From: G965247475 sp965247475
GTDB lineage: Bacteria > Chloroflexota > UBA11872
Length of the DNA: 64,000 bases
Assembly (NCBI GenBank): GCA_965247475.1
Contig: OZ252016.1
Location: 1,550,001 to 1,614,000, forward strand
Direction: 5' to 3'
The stretch's first letter is position 1; each line of letters starts with the position of its first letter. The position numbers were made by a program, and so were the translations under genes. The notes beneath the pieces were generated by a model. The model was not told where the DNA came from, did no database searches, and worked only from the letters and a program-made list of their open reading frames with translations. Positions 27,401-33,706 of the stretch are shown in pieces.

Positions 27401-27587
27401 GTCGATGCGCAGTCCCGGATACGAGACCCATCGATACGCCGCTTGCGAGCCGCCGAGAATCACGGTCCGGGCTCCAAGGAGCAGGGCGGCAATTCTACCC
27501 AGCGCCGCGGCGCCGCACCGGCGCGGCCCAGCACGAGCCTGGCCTACAATGCCGCCCCCGGCCCTCCGAACGCACAGGCAAACGCAT

Positions 27588-28493
27588 ATGGAACGGAAGT
27601 ACGCATTCGGCCTTGGGATATTCCCGCGCGGCGGCGGCGACGATTGGAAGCAACCCGAGGTCATCTTCGAGGCGGTGGCCGACGCGGGTTACACCGGCGT
27701 GGATTTCGACGTCGAACCCGACCGGATCGAAGCTGACTACTTCTACCGTGCCGCCGAGTTGGCAAAGTCCCACGGGCTCGCGATTCCCTCCCTGATCGGA
27801 GCTTGGGGCATCTGGCACGCGGGTGAGGAGCGCGACCTCGCGTCGTCGGACCCGGCGATCCGGGGGCACGCCGTGCGGTACGCGCAGCTCAGCATCGATC
27901 TCGCCGCCGGGATTGACGTACCCCCGTTGTTCGACTTCGCGGCGGTCACATCGGACCCGACCTACCCGGTCACCAAGGTGGCGCCGGAGATCTTGAGGCA
28001 GAACTTCGTCGCGGCGACCCGGGAGATTGCCGCCTATGCGGCTGACAAGGGCGTGCGGGTCGCGGTCGAACCGATAAACCGATTCGAGGGCTACGCCGGG
28101 TTTCTCAACTCGATCCCCCAGGCGCTGAGCATCGTGCAGGAGATCGACGACCCCAATCTGGGCGTCGTGGCCGATCTGTTCCACATGAACATCGAGGAGA
28201 CCTCCATCCCGGAGGCGCTCCGGCTCGCCGGCGGGCAGCTCAGCACGGTCCATCTCACGGAGAGCAACCGCCAGATACTCGGCACCGGCCACATTGACTA
28301 CGCGCAGGTCGTCCGGGCGCTCGATGCGATCGGCTACGACGGGTGGATGGAAGTGAAGGCGTCGCCGCCGCTGCCCGACTGGAAAACCGTGGCTGTGGAG
28401 TCACTCGAATACATGCGGCGGATCGAGCGTACGGCGGTGCTCGAAACGCAGCTGACGCAAGCGGCTACCTATAGCCCCGACGGGTCTGGTTGA
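27588..28493 (+). CDS. Sugar phosphate isomerase/epimerase (hydroxypyruvate isomerase-like)
   Basis: A 301-residue TIM-barrel protein. Visible metal-site elements are VRVAVEPINRFEG (Glu), LGVVADLFHMNIEE (Asp and His), STVHLTESNRQILGTGHIDY (His) and WMEVKASPP (Glu), close to the D-tagatose/D-psicose 3-epimerase and hydroxypyruvate-isomerase layout. It probably interconverts a ketose or keto-acid. No strong ribosome site precedes the ATG. The 27401-27587 gap separates it from the divergent epimerase and must hold both promoters. Confidence 0.82.
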   Translation: MERKYAFGLGIFPRGGGDDWKQPEVIFEAVADAGYTGVDFDVEPDRIEADYFYRAAELAKSHGLAIPSLIGAWGIWHAGEERDLASSDPAIRGHAVRYAQLSIDLAAGIDVPPLFDFAAVTSDPTYPVTKVAPEILRQNFVAATREIAAYAADKGVRVAVEPINRFEGYAGFLNSIPQALSIVQEIDDPNLGVVADLFHMNIEETSIPEALRLAGGQLSTVHLTESNRQILGTGHIDYAQVVRALDAIGYDGWMEVKASPPLPDWKTVAVESLEYMRRIERTAVLETQLTQAATYSPDGSG

Positions 28494-28596
28494 CGCGCGG
28501 CGAGTCCCTTCTGTGTTTGCCTGGGGCTGGGGCTGCTAGGGTCCCCGGCGGACGGCGGGGGGTGACTGAGTCGTCGTTCCAGCGACTCCCCTTTCC

Positions 28597-28625
28597 GTCA
28601 TTCCGGCGGACGCCGGAATCCAGGG
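28597..28625. repeat. Dispersed inverted repeat, family C
   Basis: The core ATTCCGGCG-GA-CGCCGGAAT forms a 9-bp stem and is flanked by GTC and CCAGG. Relatives occur at 29697 (degenerate), 35317-35345 (inside a coding sequence), 38111-38178 and around 40000. Family function is unknown. Confidence 0.75.
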
Positions 28626-28729
28626 AGTCGCGACGCGACCCCGGCATCCACGCAGTACCGCGCGCCGCGCCATAGAACCGGACGTGCTTGCCATGGCCCC
28701 CGCCGGCCCGTCGCGGCGATCTCAGGTAG

Positions 28730-28749
28730 GGGCGGTTCGCGAACCGCCC
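28730..28749. repeat. Palindromic REP-like repeat, family A, copy 2
   Basis: The same perfect 20-bp palindrome as at 1228, 55 bases downstream of the hicA stop. Confidence 0.9.
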
Positions 28750-28803
28750 TTAGATGCCGACCACCCGTGGCGTGGGCTGCTCTGCCCGGCGGACCGGGCG
28801 CGG

Positions 28804-29025
28804 TCAGCGGAGAAGCCTCAGGAACTCCTCCCTCGTCAGGCCGGCGTCGCGGATCAGCGCTCGCAATAGACCTCGGCCCAACTCCCTGTGCCTGGGGACG
28901 GAGAGCCGTCGACCGGCCGGCCCGATCAGGATCATATGGCTGCCCGCGGTGCGGTCCCAGGCAAATTCGATCTTGGCCACCGCCTTGACGAACTCGTCGC
29001 CCGAGATGACAGGAAGGCGAGCCAC
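28804..29025 (-). CDS. hicA: HicA-type mRNA interferase toxin
   Basis: A 73-residue double-stranded-RNA-binding-like toxin. LPVISGDEFVKAVAKIEFAW, GSHMILIGPAGRRLSVPRHR and a C-terminal GLLRALIRDAGLTREEFLRL give the full HicA pattern. The catalytic His is in TAGSHMIL and the second conserved His in VPRHREL. The start is GTG 29025, overlapping the antitoxin's TAG by one base. The antitoxin-first order (hicB then hicA) is less common than hicA first. It would cleave mRNA when free of HicB. Confidence 0.9.
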   Translation of the reverse strand: MARLPVISGDEFVKAVAKIEFAWDRTAGSHMILIGPAGRRLSVPRHRELGRGLLRALIRDAGLTREEFLRLLR

Positions 29026-29528
29026 TACACAGGCACGTCCACGACCTCGAACCTCGATGAGGTTGGAGGCGGAACGCCGTGCTCACGCATGCTCGCCAGG
29101 TAGCCGCCGATGGCCTCTCGTATGTTGGCGAGTGCCTCGTCCCTGGTCCGTCCCTGACTGTGGCATCCCGGGAGGGTCGGACAGCTCGCCACCTCCCAGC
29201 CGTCCTCATCGGTCTCGAACACGACCAGCAGCTTCAGGACATCAGCGCCATCGCCGGTCGCGTCGACGGCCACCGACACTGATGGAGGGCGTTCCAGAAT
29301 CTCGAACCCCAGCGCGGAGAGAATCCTGTAGGCGTACTGCGCCGTGAACGCGGGCAACGCCAAGCCAGTGACCAGTTGGAGAACCTGTTTGATGGGGTAT
29401 TCGCGCCCATGGAGTCTGACGAAGTACTTGTTTCGCCCGTCACCAACGTTGGGCGGAGCATTCCGCGTGGCGTTGATGACCTCCTCCGGCACGATCTCGT
29501 ACCGCCTGCCGCGGATCTGGAAACTCAT
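29025..29528 (-). CDS. HicB-type antitoxin with an extra N-terminal domain
   Basis: A 167-residue protein in two parts. The C-terminal half (about 95-160) is the HicB partial-RNase-H fold: VVFETDEDGWEVASCPTLPG, GRTRDEALANIREAIGGYL. The N-terminal half (about 1-85) carries KYFVRLHGREYPIKQVLQLV and AFTAQYAYRILSALGFEI, which resembles the small head domain found on McrA/HNH-type restriction endonucleases and other defence proteins. No classic HTH or RHH DNA-binding tail is seen, so the N-terminal domain may replace it. A GGAGG lies 8-12 bases before the ATG. Confidence 0.8.
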   Translation of the reverse strand: MSFQIRGRRYEIVPEEVINATRNAPPNVGDGRNKYFVRLHGREYPIKQVLQLVTGLALPAFTAQYAYRILSALGFEILERPPSVSVAVDATGDGADVLKLLVVFETDEDGWEVASCPTLPGCHSQGRTRDEALANIREAIGGYLASMREHGVPPPTSSRFEVVDVPV

Positions 29529-29766
29529 CCGGCGAACCTCCAGCTATAGTTCTTCTATTTTCGTTATCGTACCGCGTCGATAGAATGTATCGAGGTTGAC
29601 GGTCTGGCTGCCACTGCGGGCGCGTGGGGCCGGAGACAGTCAAATGTCCGAGGCCGCACGCAGCCTGCGACACCGAGTCCAGGGCCCTCTGGACCCCCGG
29701 CGTCCGCCGGGGTGACGGAGTGGTGCCGGGGTGACGGACGGGCGCCGCCCGTTCGCCGACGGTGCG

Positions 29767-30849
29767 CTAGCCGAGATCGGCCAGCCTGGGCATGACCTCC
29801 TCCGCCAGCAGCGTCATCGACCGGCGCCACTTGTCTTCCGGCCGCCACTCATGGCCGATGGCCAGCAGCACTCCGAATCCGCCGACATCCTCGTAGAGAC
29901 GCCGGATCTTGGCCGCCGCGTCGTCGGGACTGCCAACGATCCAGATGTTGTCCAGCGCGTATTCGGGGGTCACGGCCGCGTCTGGCATGTCCGGATCGAC
30001 CTTCATGTTCCCCAGCCTCCCGCTATAGGCGAGCATGCGCATCCAGTACTGGCGGAAATCGCGGCCGAGCGTGCCGTCGAGCGCCTCTTGCCGGGCTTGC
30101 TCGGTGGTCTCGGCGATGTAGATGTCGCGCGCGATGCGCCAGGTGGAGCGATCGGGTGTCCGACCGGTCGTGCGCGCCCCCTGACTGACGCTCTCCCAAT
30201 GGGTGGCGAGAATGCGCGTTGGCACGAGGTTGATGCTGATGGGAATCCAGCCGCGCTCGCCGGCCAGAAGCAGCGTGTCCGACCGCGCCGAGACGCCCGC
30301 CACCGCGATGGGCGGATGCGGGAGCTGAAACGGCTTGAGGTGAACCCCTAGCCCGATGTGCTCGACCGGCTCCGGAACGGTGAAGCGCCAGTGCTGGTGG
30401 TCGTACAGACCGGGCGCCGGTTGGTCCCACAGCGCCAGTACTTGGTCGATCGCCTCACGGGTCATCGAGCGCTGATCGCCCGAGCTCGGGTCGAAGCCGG
30501 CGACCTGGAAGTCGCCCAGGAAGCCGCCCGACCCCACGCCCCAATAGAACCGGCCCTTGGCCATGTGATCGAGCTGGGCGATGCGGTGCGCCAGGACGAA
30601 CGGATCGTGGTTGGGCATGCAACTGACGCCGGTGCCGAAGATGATCTGCTCGGTTCGCGGCAGCGCGCTGGCGATAAACAGGTCCGGCGCCGGAATATTC
30701 TCCCAGCGGGCGGTGAAGTGCTCGCCGATCCACGCTTCGCGGTAGCCCAGGCGATCGACGGTCACCAGCTGCTCGAGGTCGTCGTCGAGCGTCTGGGTCA
30801 CATCCGACCCCGGCGGATGAAGCGGCATGGTGAAGAACCCAAGCTGCAT
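29767..30849 (-). CDS. LLM-class flavin-dependent oxidoreductase
   Basis: A 360-residue luciferase-like monooxygenase of the bacterial luciferase/alkanal type. MQLGFFTMPLHPPG is the typical first strand, and GYREAWIGEHFTARW (E-H motif) and GVGSGGFLGDF are family signatures. It needs reduced FMN or F420; the substrate is unknown. The ATG at 30849 is chosen because the first barrel strand starts there. It is transcribed towards hicB; the gap 29529-29766 contains a degenerate family C repeat. Confidence 0.88.
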   Translation of the reverse strand: MQLGFFTMPLHPPGSDVTQTLDDDLEQLVTVDRLGYREAWIGEHFTARWENIPAPDLFIASALPRTEQIIFGTGVSCMPNHDPFVLAHRIAQLDHMAKGRFYWGVGSGGFLGDFQVAGFDPSSGDQRSMTREAIDQVLALWDQPAPGLYDHQHWRFTVPEPVEHIGLGVHLKPFQLPHPPIAVAGVSARSDTLLLAGERGWIPISINLVPTRILATHWESVSQGARTTGRTPDRSTWRIARDIYIAETTEQARQEALDGTLGRDFRQYWMRMLAYSGRLGNMKVDPDMPDAAVTPEYALDNIWIVGSPDDAAAKIRRLYEDVGGFGVLLAIGHEWRPEDKWRRSMTLLAEEVMPRLADLG

Positions 30850-31033
30850 ATGCGTGTCCCGCTGCGACGCCAGTGCCCGCCGCGCCGGCCGGCCCATGCC
30901 GCGACCCGGCAGAGTATCCGATACCCGACGCGCCTATGCCGCCCGGCGGCCTGCCGCCTTCGTGGGTGAGCCTCCCTCCCGTTCGTGGTGAGCCTGTCGA
31001 ACCATGAACGGCCGAAGGCCCTTGCAATAGACC

Positions 31034-31061
31034 GGTGGCCCGACCTGAAGGCCGGGCCGCC
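31034..31061. repeat. Palindromic REP-like repeat, family B, copy 1
   Basis: The arms GGTGGCCCGACCT and AGGCCGGGCCGCC flank a GA centre, with two mismatches. Related copies lie at 32631 and 32941. It ends 8 bases before the -35 element of higB. Confidence 0.75.
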
Positions 31062-31068
31062 GGTCGGA

Positions 31069-31097
31069 TTGTCACCTGAGCGGTAACAGGTTACAAT
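31069..31097 (+). promoter_or_regulatory. Sigma-70-type promoter of higBA
   Basis: TTGTCA at 31069-31074 and TACAAT at 31092-31097 are separated by exactly 17 bases, the best promoter match seen in the window. Only 7 bases separate the -10 element from the ATG at 31105, so transcription probably starts at or next to the start codon and the mRNA would be leaderless. Confidence 0.75.
31083..31094. promoter_or_regulatory. Candidate HigA operator
   Basis: The inverted repeat GTAAC-AG-GTTAC overlaps the spacer and the start of the -10 element, the usual place for autorepression by HigA or the HigBA complex. The assignment rests on position and symmetry only. Confidence 0.55.
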
Positions 31098-31104
31098 CGC
31101 GCGC

Positions 31105-31383
31105 ATGATCCTTGGTTTCCGTCACAGGGGGCTGCGACGGCTGTACGAGAAGGGGGACCGGCGGCGCATCCCGCCCGAGTATGTCGCGAAGGTCGAGCGC
31201 ATCCTGGCTCGGCTCGACGTTGCGGCGGAGCCGCGGAATATGGACATACCGGGTTACAGACTGCATTCGTTGAGCGGTGATCTCAAGGGCTTCTGGTCAG
31301 TGATCGTATCCGGCAACTGGCGGCTGATCTTCCGTTTTGACGCAGGCAACGTCCGCGACGTAGACCTGATCGACTATCACTAG
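31105..31383 (+). CDS. higB: HigB-type toxin
   Basis: A 92-residue RelE-superfamily ribosome-dependent mRNA interferase. GLRRLYEKGDRRRIPPEYV and PGYRLHSLSGDLKGFWSVIV plus NWRLIFRFD are the diagnostic HigB segments. The toxin-first order matches higBA. The antitoxin follows after 10 bases. There is no Shine-Dalgarno sequence; the promoter sits directly against the ATG, consistent with leaderless translation. Confidence 0.92.
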   Translation: MILGFRHRGLRRLYEKGDRRRIPPEYVAKVERILARLDVAAEPRNMDIPGYRLHSLSGDLKGFWSVIVSGNWRLIFRFDAGNVRDVDLIDYH

Positions 31384-31393
31384 AGGGGAGGAG

Positions 31394-31693
31394 ATGTCCA
31401 TGAAGAATCCACCTCATCCGGGTCTATCCGTTCGTCACGATTGCTTGGAGCCACTTGGCCTGAGCGTAACGGAGGCGGCACGAAAGCTGGGAGTGAGCCG
31501 CAAGCAGCTATCAGCGATCGTGAACGGTCGTTCGGGAATCTCTCCAGAGATGGCGATCCGCCTCGACAAGGCGTTCGGAGGCGGCGCGACCACCTGGTAC
31601 CAGATGCAGGCGGCATACGACCTGGCACAGGCGGCCGACAAGTCCGACAGCATCAATGTCGATCGCATTGAGCTTGAGGTTTCAGCAGGTTGA
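31394..31693 (+). CDS. higA: HigA-type antitoxin
   Basis: A 99-residue helix-turn-helix (Xre/HigA) protein. LSVTEAARKLGVSRKQLSAI and ISPEMAIRLDKAFGGG form the DNA-binding domain, with the C-terminal helix YQMQAAYDLAQA typical of HigA. It would neutralise HigB and repress the promoter at 31069. GAGGGGAGGAG lies upstream of the ATG, a strong site, in contrast to the toxin gene; this may set antitoxin excess. Confidence 0.92.
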   Translation: MSMKNPPHPGLSVRHDCLEPLGLSVTEAARKLGVSRKQLSAIVNGRSGISPEMAIRLDKAFGGGATTWYQMQAAYDLAQAADKSDSINVDRIELEVSAG

Positions 31694-31772
31694 CCGCTTT
31701 GCACCAGGCGCGGTTGAGCACTCGGCGAAGAAGATACGACAGACCCTCGCTCCATTTGGGAATGACAGGTGA

Positions 31773-31796
31773 GGGGGCGGTTCGCGAACCGCCCCC
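31773..31796. repeat. Palindromic REP-like repeat, family A, copy 3
   Basis: The longest copy: the 20-bp core extended to a perfect 24-bp palindrome by two extra G/C pairs on each side. It lies between higA and the RAYT gene. Confidence 0.9.
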
Positions 31797-31951
31797 CGGG
31801 GGCCGTCCGCCATTGCCTCGGGCTGCCGCTGCCCGGTGCCGCATGCCGCGTGTGGCTCGGCCGCCAACATCCGCGATGCCACCCATCACGTCGCCGCGCC
31901 CGGCGAATCCGGCTCGGCTCCGGCGCCTCACGGAAGCTGCGTGCGCCTCTC

Positions 31952-32473
31952 CTAGGCTTCGGGGTTGTATCGATCCAACTCCCACTGGATCGGATTGTTG
32001 ACGATGTATTCGCGAATATTGGCCAGTTCATCGTCGTCTCGAACAACGTGTTCGTAATAGTTCCGTTGCCAGATCGAGACGCCAGCGGTTCCACGGTGGC
32101 GGTTCGAACGCTTTGTCGAAACGGTCTTGAATGCTCCAATCATGCGTCCCAGTGGTTTTCGATGGATCGGTGCAAGGGCGGTTCGCGAACCGCCCCTACC
32201 CGGATCGGCGATGACGACAATGCCGTGTAGATGGTTCGGCATCACAACGTATTCGTCCAACGTCACGTAGGGATATCGCACGGCCAGCCATTCCCACGAA
32301 TCCCTTACCAACCGCCCCGTGTCGTTCAGCTGGATTGCACCGTCTACTACACTGCCAAACAGACACGACCGGTCCCGCACGACGACCGTGACGAAGTACG
32401 CCCCAGCCTGAGAGTAGTCGTACCCCTTCAACCGAATTGACCGGCGGCGGTGGAGCCTGGGGTCGTACGTCAT
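31952..32473 (-). CDS. REP-associated tyrosine transposase (RAYT, Y1/IS200-like)
   Basis: A 173-residue Y1 transposase. The HUH motif is in YVVMPNHLHGIVVI (His-x-His) and the C-terminal part has WQRNYYEHVVRDDDELANIREYI with the catalytic tyrosine. RAYT proteins nick and rejoin single-stranded REP DNA and are thought to spread REP elements. The gene lies among five palindromes of two families. The family A palindrome at 32176-32195 is inside its own frame and encodes the residues GRGGSRTALAP between the HUH motif and RMIGAFK; the gene remains open. Length is normal. Confidence 0.9.
   Translation of the reverse strand: MTYDPRLHRRRSIRLKGYDYSQAGAYFVTVVVRDRSCLFGSVVDGAIQLNDTGRLVRDSWEWLAVRYPYVTLDEYVVMPNHLHGIVVIADPGRGGSRTALAPIHRKPLGRMIGAFKTVSTKRSNRHRGTAGVSIWQRNYYEHVVRDDDELANIREYIVNNPIQWELDRYNPEA
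32176..32195. repeat. Palindromic REP-like repeat, family A, copy 4, inside the RAYT gene
   Basis: A perfect palindromic core lying within the RAYT coding sequence without breaking the frame. Confidence 0.9.
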
Positions 32474-32565
32474 AGCCTGTGTGTTGATGGCAACGCCTAC
32501 ATCTCCGTGGAGAGAGTTTGAACGCGCCGATCATACGTCGCAGAGAATTGCAACGGACGGATGTA

Positions 32566-32587
32566 GGGGCGGTTCGCGAACCGCCCC
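32566..32587. repeat. Palindromic REP-like repeat, family A, copy 5
   Basis: The 20-bp core plus one G/C pair, lying within the degraded RAYT at the same relative site (GGSRTA) as in the intact gene. Confidence 0.9.
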
Positions 32588-32630
32588 TCCGTTCTATACC
32601 GCCACGAGGGTCTCGGGGTCGCCGGCGTCC

Positions 32631-32653
32631 GGTGGCCCGACCTTCAGGTTGGG
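32631..32653. repeat. REP-like repeat, family B, copy 2 (partial right arm)
   Basis: GGTGGCCCGACCT-TC-AGGTTGGG; the right arm is shortened. It marks the break point of the degraded RAYT. Confidence 0.7.
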
Positions 32654-32923
32654 ACAGAGCCCCGCGCGTCGCCAGGCACTTGCACGAGCAGATGCACGTG
32701 GTCGGGCATGACCATGAACCCGATCGCGCGCGCGTGGGCATCCGGTTGGACTCTCCAGACCGAGTCCACGGCGCGTTCTGCGTGCATTGCGTCGGCGAAG
32801 ACACGCTCCCGCCGGCGGGTGGCGGCCGTGACAACAACCACCGCGCCGCGCACGTGGCGGCGTTGGAGCGTCTTGCGCGTTTCGGAGGCCCGCACTCACG
32901 CGCCCGGCATACGACGCGGACGC

Positions 32924-33505
32924 CTACCTGCTCGTGCGATCCCGACCTGAAGGTCGGGCCACCATTCCAAGCTCTATAGCGTTCTGCCGATGCTTTCTCG
33001 CATCCGTTCGGAACCATTCAAGCATGTCCCAGTTGTCAAGTCTTGTAGATTCATTTCCCATGCTCCTTCGTATTTCTAGAAGGAATCCACCCAATAGTGA
33101 CATCGCCATCGTTTCTTGACCATTAGGTGAGTATTGATCACTATCGCGTCGTCCATAGAAATGCTGCATGAGGTTATTGAATGCCTTGACCACTGGATCA
33201 GATCCTAGTAGCAAAAGCTTAAACGACGCCTTACGATAGTCCAGCGCCATCATCATGGCAGTAGCAGCCTGATTCTTGTTCTTGCCTCTATTTCTCTTAT
33301 CTGATAGCCAAGCGCTTTCAGACATTAGTAGGATGATGAAAGGTTCAAGCACCTGATTATAGATACTAATTCTATCGTCACGAAGCCTCTCTTCTAGTCT
33401 GATCTTTCGCTCGATAGATTGCCGATACTTCCAGCCTACTGCAGTGAGAACCAAGACAAGTATGGGCGTGGCGATAGTTCCAATTACGATCATGTAATCG
33501 AGCAT
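32924..33505 (-). CDS. Membrane-anchored protein of unknown function, AT-richer
   Basis: About 193 residues from ATG 33505. One N-terminal transmembrane helix (IVIGTIATPILVLVLTAVGW) is followed by a long charged, mostly helical cytoplasmic part with ERKIRLEERLRDDRISIYNQ and RRSMGNESTRLDNWDMLEWF. I do not recognise a named family. Base composition is clearly lower in GC than all neighbours, a sign of transfer. The last residues (RPSGRDRTSR) are encoded by a family B repeat, so the original C-terminus was probably replaced. It lies about 200 bases downstream of the restriction-methyltransferase on the same strand and may belong to the same island. Confidence 0.65.
   Translation of the reverse strand: MLDYMIVIGTIATPILVLVLTAVGWKYRQSIERKIRLEERLRDDRISIYNQVLEPFIILLMSESAWLSDKRNRGKNKNQAATAMMMALDYRKASFKLLLLGSDPVVKAFNNLMQHFYGRRDSDQYSPNGQETMAMSLLGGFLLEIRRSMGNESTRLDNWDMLEWFRTDARKHRQNAIELGMVARPSGRDRTSR
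32941..32963. repeat. REP-like repeat, family B, copy 3
   Basis: CCCGACCT-GA-AGGTCGGG forms a perfect 8-bp stem followed by CCACC. It forms the 3' end of the membrane-protein gene. Confidence 0.75.
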
Positions 33506-33706
33506 GCTACTTCTTTCATTGATGCAGCCCACTGTGTCGCGAAAGTGACGGGTCGTCCAGGCCCGTCGCCGCAAGGATGTTTGCAATGCAATTGGCGCTG
33601 TCGTTGAATTGCATAGTTTCGTTACAGATAGGGCTCTGGCCGCTGATTTCAGGACACAGCCCAGGGTATCCCTTGACAAGCGCTGCCTTGCATAGGATAG
33701 GTGGGG

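Larger units (their letters stand above)
28494..28803. other. Repeat-bearing intergenic region
   Basis: Between the epimerase and hicA. It holds an ATTCCGGCGGACGCCGGAAT-type inverted repeat at 28597-28625 (family C) and a family A palindrome at 28730-28749. No gene was recognised. Confidence 0.6.
32474..32895 (-). pseudogene. Degraded second RAYT
   Basis: The frame 32644-32895 reads VVVVTAATRRRERVFADAM and GFMVMPDHVHLLVQVPGD, the N-terminal half of a Y1 transposase with the HUH motif, then ends at a family B repeat (32631). Further on, RRMIGAFK, the match to the same segment of the intact RAYT, appears at about 32525-32550 next to a family A palindrome. No open frame joins the parts and the catalytic tyrosine region is missing. 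Its HUH part differs from the intact gene, so it is a separate RAYT lineage, not a recent duplicate. Confidence 0.75.

Noticed and set aside
31034..32963. CRISPR array
   Set aside because: The repeats are palindromic, unevenly spaced and partly inside genes; there are no regular spacers and no cas genes.
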